Of a stretch of DNA of 64,000 nt, positions 17,812 through 27,279 are shown piece by piece; position 1 is the stretch's first letter, and each line of letters begins with the position of its first letter. Source of the DNA: Pseudomonadota bacterium (lineage in GTDB: Bacteria > Pseudomonadota > Gammaproteobacteria > Burkholderiales > Burkholderiaceae_B); NCBI GenBank assembly GCA_023389155.1, contig JAEWEV010000007.1:1-64000 (forward strand), in the 5' to 3' direction. Position numbers and translations under genes: made by a program. The notes below the pieces were generated by a model. The model was not told the origin of the DNA. It was given only the letters and a program-made list of their open reading frames with translations, and searched no databases.

Positions 17812-18684
17812 TTATACCCACGGAAGCTCGGGCGGCGCCAGTCGTCTCATATCGGTATCAACTTTTCCGAACCGGACATCGCCGGCGTTCCAGTCTTTCT
17901 GGGCCTGAATAATATCGTTGCGTTGGCCAACAAAATTCCACCAAATCTGGAAATCCGGAATATCCAGCGGCGTGCCACCCAGCAGCATGAGACGGCTTTC
18001 ACCGGTCGTCCGGATATGAACTTGCGTCTGCCCCGTGCCAAGAAAGCCAAGTTCGTTCAGTTCAAATACCTCGCCGTTGATAGTTGCCGCCTCTCCCGTA
18101 ACCAGAAATACACCATATTCGAATTCGGGATTCAATGCCAGCTCAATATTTTCCTCGCCCGTGACTTCAATATCGATACCGACCAGGGGTGAAAATTGCC
18201 GTGTCGGAGCGCGACGTCCTGCAAAATCTCCTGTCAGGAGCGAAAATGTGGCCTTTCCTTCCGTCCATTCCGGCAATTCGGGATAATGCTCAAAAGCCGG
18301 TTCAATGCGCATTTCGGATAAAGGCAGGGCAATCCACAGCTGCACTGCATGCAGCATGTCAATGCCTGGCGGCGTCTGTTCAGTATGCGCAATGCCGTGG
18401 CCGGCCGTCATCAGATTCACCTGCTTGCGCCGAATAATTTGCTCGTTGCCCAGACTGTCTTTATGCAGGACCTCTCCTTCCAGCATCCAGGTGAAGGTCT
18501 GAAGATTGATGTGTGGGTGTTCTCCGACCTGCATCCCGGGATTGCCGGTTTCAAATTTTGCAGGACCTGCGTGATCCAGAAAACACCAGGAGCCAATAGT
18601 CCGCCGTTGCCGATTGGGCAAGGCACGGGCCACGGGAATACCGCCGACATCAGCGATTCTCGGTTTGATTCTCTGTACACTCAT
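17812..18684 (-). CDS. Pirin family protein (cupin)
   Basis: A 290-residue bicupin of the pirin family. The metal ligands are visible in the N-terminal cupin: GEHPHINLQTFTWM provides two histidines and AGHGIAHTEQ provides His and Glu. Bacterial pirins such as YhhW oxidise quercetin, while others act as redox cofactors; the substrate here is unknown. It follows the SDR gene by about 90 bp on the same strand. That gap contains an 8-bp hairpin (AACCGGAA/TTCCGGTT, 18734-18754). Its 3' end faces yicC. Confidence 0.85.
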   Translation of the reverse strand: MSVQRIKPRIADVGGIPVARALPNRQRRTIGSWCFLDHAGPAKFETGNPGMQVGEHPHINLQTFTWMLEGEVLHKDSLGNEQIIRRKQVNLMTAGHGIAHTEQTPPGIDMLHAVQLWIALPLSEMRIEPAFEHYPELPEWTEGKATFSLLTGDFAGRRAPTRQFSPLVGIDIEVTGEENIELALNPEFEYGVFLVTGEAATINGEVFELNELGFLGTGQTQVHIRTTGESRLMLLGGTPLDIPDFQIWWNFVGQRNDIIQAQKDWNAGDVRFGKVDTDMRRLAPPELPWV

Positions 18685-18772
18685 GCTTTACTCCATTCAT
18701 TGAAAGTCGGCGTATCGACGGAATCTGGACCTGAACCGGAAACCGATTCCGGTTACGGCAGGAAACGGGGGC

Positions 18773-19534
18773 TCAGCCGCGCCCGACAAACGGCATTTTA
18801 GTAGCCATGATGGTCACAAACTGTACGTTGGTTTCCAGCGGGAAATCACACATTGCACGCACAGTTTGGGCCACGTGCGCCACATCCATGACCGGCTCGA
18901 CACGCACTTCGCCGTTGGCCTGAATAATCCCCTTCTTCATGCGCTGCGTCATGTCGGTTCCGGCATTTCCAATATCAACCTGGCCGCAAGCGATATTGTA
19001 GGCGCGCCCATCCAGGGACAGGGATTTGGTCAACCCGCTGACCGCGTGTTTTGTGGCGGTGTAGGCAATACTCATGGGGCGTGGCGCGTGGGCAGAAATC
19101 GAGCCATTATTGATAATGCGTCCACCTTGTGGATCCTGATGTCGCATGATACGAAAGGCGGCCTGAGCGCACAGGAACATCCCGGTCAGATTCACATCAA
19201 CAATATCGCGCCATTCCTGGACGGAAAATTCATCGACAGGCACAGGTGTACCTCCCCGGCCAGCGTTATTAAATAGCGCATCGACCCGTCCATATTCACG
19301 CTGGGCTGTGTCAAACAGTCTGCGCACCTCATCCTCTTTAGTCACATCAGTGGGAACGACAAGTGCCCGGGTGCCATCCACACCGGCCGCCGTTCGGGTC
19401 TTCTCGAGTTCTTCGGCCCGACGACCTGCCAGCACAACGGCATAGCCGGCACTGAGAAGCTCCAATGCAACGGCCCGACCAATGCCGGAACCCGCACCAG
19501 TAACTACTGCGACTTTGAGAGGGGGTGTATTCAT
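18773..19534 (-). CDS. Short-chain dehydrogenase/reductase
   Basis: A 253-residue classical SDR. The NAD(P)-binding TGAGSGIG starts at about residue 13, NNAGRGG is in the middle, a catalytic serine sits in NNGSISAHAP and the YTATK motif provides Tyr and Lys. The ARG-containing LAGRRAEEL after beta-2 suggests NADPH preference. The substrate cannot be inferred. It is probably co-transcribed with the downstream pirin. Together they interrupt the usual yicC-gmk neighbourhood. Confidence 0.88.
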   Translation of the reverse strand: MNTPPLKVAVVTGAGSGIGRAVALELLSAGYAVVLAGRRAEELEKTRTAAGVDGTRALVVPTDVTKEDEVRRLFDTAQREYGRVDALFNNAGRGGTPVPVDEFSVQEWRDIVDVNLTGMFLCAQAAFRIMRHQDPQGGRIINNGSISAHAPRPMSIAYTATKHAVSGLTKSLSLDGRAYNIACGQVDIGNAGTDMTQRMKKGIIQANGEVRVEPVMDVAHVAQTVRAMCDFPLETNVQFVTIMATKMPFVGRG

Positions 19535-19754
19535 TCTTGTTACTCCTTTGGAAACGGAACCGCTATCCTAACAGTTTTAAAATAAAGGACATGCGCAACG
19601 GATTGACGATGTTTTCATGCTGTTTCACAATGTGCCGCAGCCTGCCCAACCCGAAACGAGCGCCAAGCCTTACAAAAACACAGACAATCCGGGCGAATGC
19701 GAAAAAACGCTACAATTTTTGCTATCATTTTCTTTTGCTGCCACCGTTATCATT

Positions 19755-20390
19755 ATGCTTAAATTTCCCGGTAATGTCTTCATGATTATCGCACCAAGCG
19801 GTGCAGGCAAATCGAGTCTGGTCAACGCCCTGCTCGCGCAGGACAAGAACATTTCCCTGTCCATATCATGCACCACACGTGAACCCCGCCCCGGCGAACA
19901 GGAAGGGCGCGAGTACTATTTCACTACCAAAGAGAAATTTCTGCAACTGCGCGACGCCAAGCAACTGCTCGAATGGGCGGAAGTCCATGGCAATTACTAT
20001 GGCACGCCAAGAATGCCCATCGAAGCGGCCATCGCCGAAGGCAAGGATATTCTTCTTGAAATTGACTGGCAGGGCGCACGCCAGGTGCGGCAACATTTTC
20101 CGGCTGTTACCGGTATTTTCATTCTCCCGCCTTCCATTGACGTTCTGGAAACCCGACTGACCCAGCGTGGTCAGGATTCTGCCAGCGTCATCACCCGAAG
20201 GATACTGGCGGCAGGAAACGAGATTGCCCACGCGCCAGAGTGCGAATATGTTATTATCAATGAAGATTTTGCCACCGCTCTGAATGAATTACAGAAAATC
20301 GTAGCAGCCGCAAGGCTCCGATACCAGTCTCAGGCAGCCCGGCATTCGCAACTCTTCTCCCAGCTCGGAATTTCCGATTCCGTCCGGTAA
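19755..20390 (+). CDS. gmk: Guanylate kinase
   Basis: A 211-residue kinase that converts GMP to GDP. The P-loop APSGAGKSS is at residues 13-21. The GMP-binding SCTTREPRPGEQEGREYYF and LEIDWQGARQVR are intact. The reading frame is open 46 codons further upstream, but family members start within a few residues of FPGNVFMIIAPSG, so ATG 19755 is chosen even though no clear ribosome site precedes it. It is followed closely by rpoZ and spoT. Confidence 0.95.
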   Translation: MLKFPGNVFMIIAPSGAGKSSLVNALLAQDKNISLSISCTTREPRPGEQEGREYYFTTKEKFLQLRDAKQLLEWAEVHGNYYGTPRMPIEAAIAEGKDILLEIDWQGARQVRQHFPAVTGIFILPPSIDVLETRLTQRGQDSASVITRRILAAGNEIAHAPECEYVIINEDFATALNELQKIVAAARLRYQSQAARHSQLFSQLGISDSVR

Positions 20391-20431
20391 ATTAACTTGA
20401 TCATTTAGGCCTACCCGCTAAGGACAACACC

Positions 20432-20638
20432 ATGGCTCGTATTACTGTCGATGACTGCATGACGCACATTCCCAACCGTTTCAACCTGACACTGGCCGCC
20501 ACATACCGCGCCCGTGAACTGGCCCAGGGCCATGAACCACGTGTTGATCCTGACAAGGATAAACCTACCGTGATCGCACTGCGTGAAATAGCCGAAGGAC
20601 TGACCGGGGCAGAAATGCTGCGTAAAGTGCCAACCTGA
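20432..20638 (+). CDS. rpoZ: RNA polymerase omega subunit
   Basis: A 68-residue omega subunit, which aids RNA polymerase assembly and forms part of the ppGpp site. MARITVDDCM at the N-terminus and RFNLTLAATYRARELAQG are diagnostic. A clear AAGGA ribosome site lies at 20421-20425. It sits between gmk and spoT, the usual conserved order. Confidence 0.97.
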   Translation: MARITVDDCMTHIPNRFNLTLAATYRARELAQGHEPRVDPDKDKPTVIALREIAEGLTGAEMLRKVPT

Positions 20639-20659
20639 TCACCACAGCAGGCAGGTTTC

Positions 20660-23020
20660 ATGGGACTCAAGGACGCATCCTCCTCACTGTTGCACGCACT
20701 GCGTGCAGGGTCCCCTTTCCGGCGCAAAAATCGTGGCAATCACAGTCAGGCTGTACAAAATGGCGCTGGCCCGACGAATGTTCCTGGCGGTTCGAATGAC
20801 GAACAGCGTATTCCGCCACAGGCGGTACCCAACAGCCTGACCCGCCACGAACCGGTTATCGCCTCGCTGGCGCATCTGACCGAGATGCTCTCCACCTACA
20901 TGGACAGCAAGGAAATTGAAAAAGTACGTGAAGCTTACCGCTTCGCCGACCAGGCTCACCTGGGTCAGTTTCGCTCATCGGGTGCACCATATATTACGCA
21001 TCCCATTGCCGTTACCGAAATATGCGCGGGCTGGAAGCTCGACTCCAACGCTTTGATGGCGGCACTCCTGCACGATGTGATTGAAGACCAGAACGTTTCC
21101 AAGACGGAACTGGCCGAGAAATTCAATCCTGATGTCGCCAATCTGGTTGATGGCCTGACCAAACTGGAAAAACTCAACTTTGCCACCAAAGCCGAACAGC
21201 AGGCAGAAAGTTTTCGCAAGATGCTGCTGGCCATGGCAAAAGATGTGCGGGTGATTCTGATCAAGCTGGCAGACCGGCTGCACAACATGCGTACACTTGA
21301 CGCGGTGGGTGCAGAAAAACGGCGGCGCGTTGCCAACGAAACGCTGGAGATCTACGCACCGATTGCGCACCGTCTGGGGCTGAATGCCCTGGTGCGTGAA
21401 TTGCAGGATCTGTGCTTTGAAGCGAGTAATCCGAACCGTTATAACGTCCTGCAGAAAGCCGTGCTGGCTGCCCGGGGCAATCGACGCGAAGTATTGACCC
21501 GCATTGCCGAAAATATTACATCTGCCATGCCTGCAAACGGCATCGAAGCAGAAATCAGCGGCCGGGAAAAATCACTGTTCAGCATCTACAATAAGATGCG
21601 GGAGCAGAAAAAATCGTTCTCCGAAGTGCTCGATATCTACGGATTCCGAATCATTGTGCATACGCTGCAGGAATGCTATCTGACCCTGGGTACCATTCAC
21701 CAGCTCTATCGCCCCGTACCCGGAAAATTCAAAGACTACATTGCCATTCCCAAGATCAATGGCTATCAGTCCCTCCACACTACCCTCGTTGGTCCTTACG
21801 GTACGCCGATAGAATTTCAGATTCGCACACGCGATATGGACCATATCGCGGAAAAAGGTGTCGCCTCTCACTGGATGTACAAGGAAGACGACATCTCGCT
21901 GAACGATTTGCAGAAGCAGACTCACCGCTGGCTGCAATCGCTGCTGGACATCCAGAGCCAGACTGGCGATTCCGGCGAATTCCTGGAACACGTCAAGGTT
22001 GACCTCTTCCCTGATGCGGTCTATGTCCTGACGCCCAAAGGCAAAATTGTGTCACTACCGCGTGGCGCAACGCCCATTGATTTTGCCTACAGCATCCATA
22101 CTGACATCGGCAATCAGGCCGTGGCAGCAAAGATCAACGGTGAGTTTGTCCCGTTGAAAACCGAAATCAAGAGCGGTGATACGGTGGAAATTGTCACCTC
22201 CCCCGCTTCCGAGCCCAATGTGCAATGGCTCAACTATGTACGCACCGGCAAGGCGCGGTCCGAAATCCGCCATTTTCTCAAGACCGTCAAATACGAAGAT
22301 TCTGTGCAGTTTGGCGAAAAAATGCTCCGGCAGGCGCTGCAGGAACTCAATATACCGCTGCCTGCCGCAGACAATGCCGAGTGGGAAAAGCTGGCACGCA
22401 GCTCGGGAGCATCATCGCGTGAAGAAATCCTGGCCGACATTGGCCTCGGACGCAGGCTCGCTGCAGTGGTCGCCCGCCGCTTTGCCGTAGAAAATGAAAT
22501 GCTGGCCACCAGCGCAGCCGTCCTTGACGAAGTGTCGGTGGCACATGCCGGTATGATATACATTCAGGGCAACGAAGGGCAGGCCGTCCAGTTATCAGGC
22601 TGCTGTAGTCCGATACCTGGGGATAGCCTGATTGCCCTGATCCGTCCCGGACACGGACTGGTGGTGCATACAGATGATTGCCCCACCGCCTCGCGTCTTC
22701 GCACCAAAGAACCCGATCGCTGGGTTCAGGTCTACTGGGACGAAGAAACTGCAAGTCATCTGCCCGTGCGCATGGAAATTGTTATTCGCAATGAAAAAGG
22801 CGTACTTGGACGAATCGCCGCGCAGATTTCCGCGGCAGACTCCAATATCCTGACCATGTCCATGAATGAAGATGCCCAGAATCTGGCCATCGTGCATTTA
22901 ACCATTCAGGTTCATGACCGCAAGCATTTGGCTCGGGTCATCCGCATGGTGCGCAGGGTTTCACAAGTGCAAAAAGTCGCGCGCCTGAAAGTCAGACCAA
23001 ATCAGGATCCGGTGCTGTAG
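20660..23020 (+). CDS. spoT: Bifunctional (p)ppGpp synthetase/hydrolase SpoT
   Basis: A 786-residue RelA/SpoT homologue. The HD hydrolase domain has HDVIED at 138-143. The synthetase domain carries DIYGFRIIV, KFKDYIAIPK and NGYQSLHTT. The TGS domain (LTPKGKIVSLPRGATPIDFAY) and a C-terminal ACT domain (VRMEIVIRNEKGVLGRIAAQ) follow. The intact HD motif argues for a bifunctional SpoT, not a hydrolase-dead RelA. About 65 low-complexity N-terminal residues precede the conserved part, so a later start is possible. Its 3' end overlaps the convergent ABC gene by 29 bp. Confidence 0.95.
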   Translation: MGLKDASSSLLHALRAGSPFRRKNRGNHSQAVQNGAGPTNVPGGSNDEQRIPPQAVPNSLTRHEPVIASLAHLTEMLSTYMDSKEIEKVREAYRFADQAHLGQFRSSGAPYITHPIAVTEICAGWKLDSNALMAALLHDVIEDQNVSKTELAEKFNPDVANLVDGLTKLEKLNFATKAEQQAESFRKMLLAMAKDVRVILIKLADRLHNMRTLDAVGAEKRRRVANETLEIYAPIAHRLGLNALVRELQDLCFEASNPNRYNVLQKAVLAARGNRREVLTRIAENITSAMPANGIEAEISGREKSLFSIYNKMREQKKSFSEVLDIYGFRIIVHTLQECYLTLGTIHQLYRPVPGKFKDYIAIPKINGYQSLHTTLVGPYGTPIEFQIRTRDMDHIAEKGVASHWMYKEDDISLNDLQKQTHRWLQSLLDIQSQTGDSGEFLEHVKVDLFPDAVYVLTPKGKIVSLPRGATPIDFAYSIHTDIGNQAVAAKINGEFVPLKTEIKSGDTVEIVTSPASEPNVQWLNYVRTGKARSEIRHFLKTVKYEDSVQFGEKMLRQALQELNIPLPAADNAEWEKLARSSGASSREEILADIGLGRRLAAVVARRFAVENEMLATSAAVLDEVSVAHAGMIYIQGNEGQAVQLSGCCSPIPGDSLIALIRPGHGLVVHTDDCPTASRLRTKEPDRWVQVYWDEETASHLPVRMEIVIRNEKGVLGRIAAQISAADSNILTMSMNEDAQNLAIVHLTIQVHDRKHLARVIRMVRRVSQVQKVARLKVRPNQDPVL

Positions 23021-23687
23021 CGGCAAGCCGGCCTGAAATCAGGGTAATCTTCTGGTCACAACGGGTAGCCAGCTTTTCGTCATGTGTGACAAGCACCAGG
23101 GTAGCGGCTTTCTCCCGATTCATTTCAAACATCAGTTCTGCGATACGCTGGCCGGTTTCGGTATCCAGACTTCCGGTAGGTTCGTCGGCAAACAGAATCG
23201 CCGGATCCACCACAAACGCACGGGCCAGCGCGACGCGCTGTTTCTCGCCACCCGACAGGGTCTTGGGGTAGTGACCCATCCTGGAGGCCAGCCCCACCCG
23301 ATCCAGCATCTCGCGGGCCCTTTCCTGAGCCGCCTGGCCCTGCAGTTCCAGCGGGAGCATGACATTTTCCAGTGCAGTCAGATTTGGCAGCAACTGGAAC
23401 GACTGAAAAACAAATCCGATATTTCGCGCCCGTAGCACCGCGCGCGCATCTTCATCCATATCGAAGATATTTTTTCCCATCAGCTTCACATACCCCGAGG
23501 TCGGCGTATCGAGACCTGCCAGAATACCCAGAAGCGTCGATTTACCCGAGCCGGAACTGCCTGTAATCGCTAGTGTTGAGCTGCGTTCAAGCACGAATGA
23601 AATATCATCTAAAATGTGCAGCGTACCTGTTGCTTCGGCAACGTGTTTTTTCAAATGAGAAACTTCAATGACAACATCTGCTTCCAT
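22992..23687 (-). CDS. ybbA: YbbA-type ABC transporter ATPase
   Basis: A 231-residue ATPase of the MacB/LolD-like group. Walker A GSSGSGKS at 43-50, Q-loop FVFQSFQLLP, signature LSGGEKQRVALARAF, Walker B ILFADEPTG and H-loop VTHDEKLA. It is divergent from the tesA-like gene, the same arrangement as ybbA/tesA in E. coli. The permease YbbP that normally follows ybbA is absent here, since spoT runs into its 3' end. ATG 23687 is chosen by homology and ATG 23705 is an alternative. Confidence 0.88.
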   Translation of the reverse strand: MEADVVIEVSHLKKHVAEATGTLHILDDISFVLERSSTLAITGSSGSGKSTLLGILAGLDTPTSGYVKLMGKNIFDMDEDARAVLRARNIGFVFQSFQLLPNLTALENVMLPLELQGQAAQERAREMLDRVGLASRMGHYPKTLSGGEKQRVALARAFVVDPAILFADEPTGSLDTETGQRIAELMFEMNREKAATLVLVTHDEKLATRCDQKITLISGRLAATAPDPDLV

Positions 23688-24342
23688 GATTCGGCTTTTT
23701 TCCATTCTGATCAGTTTTTGCTTATTGACATGGCAGGCCGGGGTAAATGCCCAGGACAAACCGGCAGAAGCTGCCGCACCCGTCATCCTGGTGGTCGGCG
23801 ACAGTCTGTCTGCAGAATATGGTATCAGACGGGGTGCCGGCTGGGTGCAGTGGCTAAAGGATAATAAAAAAGAAATACTGGGTGATGCAGAACTGGTCAA
23901 TGCCAGCATTAGCGGCGATACAACGGCCGGTGGCCGCAGCCGTTTGCCGGCCTTGCTGAAAAGACACCAGCCCACCATCGTGATACTGGAGCTGGGTGCC
24001 AATGACGCTCTGCGAGGATTGTCCCTGGATGCCAGTCGCGACAACCTTGCCAATATGATCGAACAGGCAAAAGCCCAGAAGGCACGCGTGATACTGATTG
24101 GTATGCAAATTCCCCCGAATTTCGGTCCCGACTACGCCAATCAGTTCCAGGCCATGTTCGGTACCCTGGCAAAGGAAAAGGACACCGCGCTGGTGCCCTT
24201 TCTGTTTGCCTCATTTGCGCTGGATCGCCAGATGTACCAGGATGACGGCATACATCCTTCAGAACAGGCCCAGCCGCTGATGGCTGAAACGGTGTGGTCC
24301 GTTCTCGAAGACGTCCTTACTGATTATCGTCAGAATCGTTAA
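23668..24342 (+). CDS. tesA: Periplasmic arylesterase/thioesterase, SGNH hydrolase (TesA-like)
   Basis: A 224-residue GDSL/SGNH esterase. An N-terminal signal peptide (hydrophobic MIRLFSILISFCLL, cleavage near VNAQ) indicates export. Catalytic Ser46 lies in GDSLSAEYG, the Gly and Asn of the oxyanion hole in SISGDT and GANDALRG, and the Asp/His pair in DGIHPSEQ. ATG 23668 has GAGA seven bases upstream; ATG 23686 is an alternative. Its 5' end overlaps the divergent ABC gene start and its 3' end overlaps ppiD by 26 bp. Confidence 0.92.
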   Translation: MTTSASMIRLFSILISFCLLTWQAGVNAQDKPAEAAAPVILVVGDSLSAEYGIRRGAGWVQWLKDNKKEILGDAELVNASISGDTTAGGRSRLPALLKRHQPTIVILELGANDALRGLSLDASRDNLANMIEQAKAQKARVILIGMQIPPNFGPDYANQFQAMFGTLAKEKDTALVPFLFASFALDRQMYQDDGIHPSEQAQPLMAETVWSVLEDVLTDYRQNR

Positions 24343-26281
24343 TGACTTTGGCTGCCTCAGGATGAATCGTGACGTCATGCGCCTGCCGGATCATCCGCGT
24401 TACGCTTTGCGCGACCTGCGCGCCGGTACCTGCAATTGTCGCCTGACGCAGGTACTGATCGAACATTCGGCGTGCATCTTCCGCGGGTTCTGTGACTTTC
24501 TCGATCTGGGCAATCGCGTACCCGTCTGGCACTTCAAAGCCAACAAATGCCGGTAATGAGTCTGACGGTGCATTCATAATGGCGTTGAGCATGGTCGGCG
24601 GCAACTGCGATTGCGTTAAACGGCTGATGGTGGTTTCCTTGCCAAAACCGGTCAGATCGCCGGCGCCCTTCTCTTTGAGCATGGCAAGTTCAGCTTTCCC
24701 ATCTTCGGCGGCCTGCTGTTTGCCCTTTTCAACACGAATGCGATTAAGCACCGTTTCCTTGACATTGGAGAGCTCTGGTACGGCAGCGGGAATGTCTTTG
24801 GCAACGCGAACTACCATCAACTCAGACGGTGAAATTTCAATAACGCCGGAATTCTGATTCTGCTTACGAACTTCATCAGAAAACAGGGTTTCACGCACCC
24901 GGCCCGACTCAAAGTAACTCGCATCTTTACTGTTGATTGCCGCCTCCGGCCCTGCTTCGTCCGCTGGCAACAGCGCGGATTCGCCGACGCCGCTGACATG
25001 GCGAATCTGAAGCTGCAACGCATCGGCCAGAGGCTGCAGGGAATCACGCTCTGTACTGGCGATCTGGGTGAGCTTGGTGGACAGGTCGGCAAATTTTTCC
25101 GAAGCCTGCTGCAGACGAATTTCCTCTTTCAGGCTGTCTTTCAAACGATCAAGTGATTCGACCTGACCAGGCTCAATCCTGGCGATCTGAAGGATGTGCC
25201 AGGCATTATCAATTTTCACCGGATCGGTAATGCCGGGGGCATCAGGGCCAAATGCAGCATCATCGAGCGCCGCAATATCACCTTTTGAAATGGTGCCCAG
25301 ACTGCCGCCCTGGTTTTTGGAGCCAGCGTCATCGGAATAGGTTTTTGCCAGTTCAGCAAAAGAGGAAGGATCTGCCTTCGCCTTTTCTGCGACTTCATTC
25401 GCCTTGTCCTGAGCTGCCTTGATGGCTGCCTCGTCTGCACCGGCAGGAATCTGGATCTGAATATGATTGATCTGACGGCGTTCTTTTTTGGTGTACTTGG
25501 CGATATTGGCTTTGTAATAGCTTTCGACGTCTGCATCCGACACCTCACCGACTGTCTGCAGCGCCGCATCCTGATTCAGAACAACGTAGTCGACATCGAC
25601 GTGGGCGGGAATTTCAAGAGACTGCTTGTTCTTGTCATACCACGCCGAGATTTCCTCATCGTTTACCTGTATGGACTGTTCGTACGCAGCGGCCTCGAAA
25701 TTTTTTAGCCTGACCGTGCGCTCTTCTGTCATCGCGGTTTGCAGCAGCGTGGCCGTTTGGGCCGGAATGGCGACAGTGCTGGCGATAGGCTCGAGCAACT
25801 GGGCAAATGCCAGGTTCTGGCGCACATATTGCTCGTAGTCAATGTCACGGATATTGCGCTCGGCCAGGAACTGACTGTACTTCTGGAATGAGTATTTACC
25901 GTTATCCTGGAAATCAGGCGTACTGGCGATTGCCTGGCGAACCATATTGTCGGTCGCATTGAAATGGCGATCGACCATTTCCTGCTGCAGCACCTGATTG
26001 TCGATCAGTTGATCAAGCCATGCCTGCCGGTTGGCGGGCGTGTCTACCGCATTGATATTGAAGTTGCTGCCGTTCTGTTCACGCAGCTGGTTCAGGCGCT
26101 CGCGCCATGACTGATCAAACTGGGCCTGGGTAATGTCATTTTTCCGGACTGATGCCAGTTTGACGTCGCTGCTGGAGAACGACTGATAATCGGAAATACC
26201 GAAAAATACGAAAGACGGCACGACCAGAATAAACAGGACAATAAGCAATAAGCGTTTATGCGTGCGAAAGGATTCTAGCAT
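24317..26281 (-). CDS. ppiD: Periplasmic folding chaperone PpiD (parvulin/SurA_N family)
   Basis: A 654-residue inner-membrane anchored chaperone. The N-terminus MLESFRTHKRLL is followed by one transmembrane helix (LLIVLFILVVPSFVFFGI) and a SurA_N-like region. A single parvulin domain lies around residues 260-360 (QINHIQIQI, FAELAKTYSDD, GGSLGTISKG). PpiD helps proteins leaving the Sec translocon to fold and is often poorly active as an isomerase (family knowledge). Start 26281 is chosen over an upstream codon by the conserved N-terminus and GGGAAC ahead of it. Confidence 0.93.
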   Translation of the reverse strand: MLESFRTHKRLLLIVLFILVVPSFVFFGISDYQSFSSSDVKLASVRKNDITQAQFDQSWRERLNQLREQNGSNFNINAVDTPANRQAWLDQLIDNQVLQQEMVDRHFNATDNMVRQAIASTPDFQDNGKYSFQKYSQFLAERNIRDIDYEQYVRQNLAFAQLLEPIASTVAIPAQTATLLQTAMTEERTVRLKNFEAAAYEQSIQVNDEEISAWYDKNKQSLEIPAHVDVDYVVLNQDAALQTVGEVSDADVESYYKANIAKYTKKERRQINHIQIQIPAGADEAAIKAAQDKANEVAEKAKADPSSFAELAKTYSDDAGSKNQGGSLGTISKGDIAALDDAAFGPDAPGITDPVKIDNAWHILQIARIEPGQVESLDRLKDSLKEEIRLQQASEKFADLSTKLTQIASTERDSLQPLADALQLQIRHVSGVGESALLPADEAGPEAAINSKDASYFESGRVRETLFSDEVRKQNQNSGVIEISPSELMVVRVAKDIPAAVPELSNVKETVLNRIRVEKGKQQAAEDGKAELAMLKEKGAGDLTGFGKETTISRLTQSQLPPTMLNAIMNAPSDSLPAFVGFEVPDGYAIAQIEKVTEPAEDARRMFDQYLRQATIAGTGAQVAQSVTRMIRQAHDVTIHPEAAKVINDSDDNQ

Positions 26282-26353
26282 TGTGTTCCCGACCAAGATT
26301 GATGTCTGATACAGAGCGAAAAGCCGCCCATTGGCCGGACTCTTCAGAATAAC

Positions 26354-26374
26354 CGCTTATTTTAAGCGTTTTTT
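26354..26374 (+). terminator. Small hairpin with T-tract between ppiD and ugpQ
   Basis: CGCTTA (26354-26359), loop TTT, TAAGCG (26363-26368) followed by six T residues on the plus strand. It has terminator form, but no plus-strand gene ends just before it, so it may belong to a short transcript or lie in the ppiD promoter region. Confidence 0.4.
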
Positions 26375-26506
26375 CAATTAAAATAAAACTTTAGCCTCAA
26401 ATCAGGCAATTGCCTGTAACGTTACCCGCGGGCACGCTACGCTACAATCCGCTGCTTTCGTTGCAAACGTACTGTCATTGCCCTATTTTCACGACTCTGG
26501 TGAACC

Positions 26507-27268
26507 ATGCCTTCCAATTCTTCTGTCCACTGGCCCTACCCCCGCGTAATTGCCCATCGCGGAGGCGGCCGCATCGCTCCGGAAAATACACTTGCAGGCC
26601 TGCGCTGCGGTTATGACCATGGCTTTGACATGTCGGAATTTGACGTCAAACTCAGCCAGGATAATGTGCTTATCATACTGCACGATGACAAGGTGGATCG
26701 CACTTCAAACGGCACAGGTGCGGCGGCAGCCATGCCTTTTGCCGAGCTGTCACAACTGGACATGGGTAGCTGGCACTCGGCCTGGTATGCGGGTGAACCG
26801 CTGCCGGCATTCAGTCAGTTTGTCCGCTTCATTCTTGAAAACCGGCTGTTATGCAATATCGAAATCAAACCCTGCCCCGGTCGCGAGCAGGAAACAGGCA
26901 TAGCGGTGGCTGAAGCAGTCAATACATGGTGGCGCGATGATGCCACTGCACCCCTCGTTTCCTCGTTTTCGCGCGAATCCCTGGCTGCATTTGCGCAGCA
27001 TGCCCCAGGCGTGCCGCGCGCTTTTCTGATTGATGAACTGCCTGACGATTTCGACGCGATTCTGCAAACACTGGGTTGCCAGTCCATCAACCTGAACCAG
27101 AAAAACCTGGACGAAGCGTCCATTTCCCGTATTCACGCGGCTGGCTATAAAGTCTGCGCCTATACGGTAAACGACTATCAGCGCGCCAAACAACTTCTCG
27201 GCTGGGGCTGTGATGCCATTTTTACAGACGAGCTTATCCGTATACCAGCCGATCTCGGCGCATATTAA
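26507..27268 (+). CDS. ugpQ: Glycerophosphodiester phosphodiesterase
   Basis: A 253-residue GDPD-family enzyme that cleaves glycerophosphodiesters to glycerol-3-phosphate and an alcohol. The catalytic features are HRGGGRIAPENT, the acidic SEFDVKLSQD and HDDKVDRTSNGTG near the N-terminus, then CNIEIKPCPG and SFSRESLAAF. No signal peptide is visible, so it is cytoplasmic like UgpQ. The ending YTVNDYQRAKQLLGWGCDAIFTD is typical. rlmJ follows after 11 bp. Confidence 0.93.
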   Translation: MPSNSSVHWPYPRVIAHRGGGRIAPENTLAGLRCGYDHGFDMSEFDVKLSQDNVLIILHDDKVDRTSNGTGAAAAMPFAELSQLDMGSWHSAWYAGEPLPAFSQFVRFILENRLLCNIEIKPCPGREQETGIAVAEAVNTWWRDDATAPLVSSFSRESLAAFAQHAPGVPRAFLIDELPDDFDAILQTLGCQSINLNQKNLDEASISRIHAAGYKVCAYTVNDYQRAKQLLGWGCDAIFTDELIRIPADLGAY

Positions 27269-27279
27269 AGTCCAGCCAC

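Noticed and set aside
19617..19754. 46-residue N-terminal extension of guanylate kinase
   Set aside because: Family members start near FPGNVFMIIAPSG, and the extension has low-complexity, unrelated sequence.
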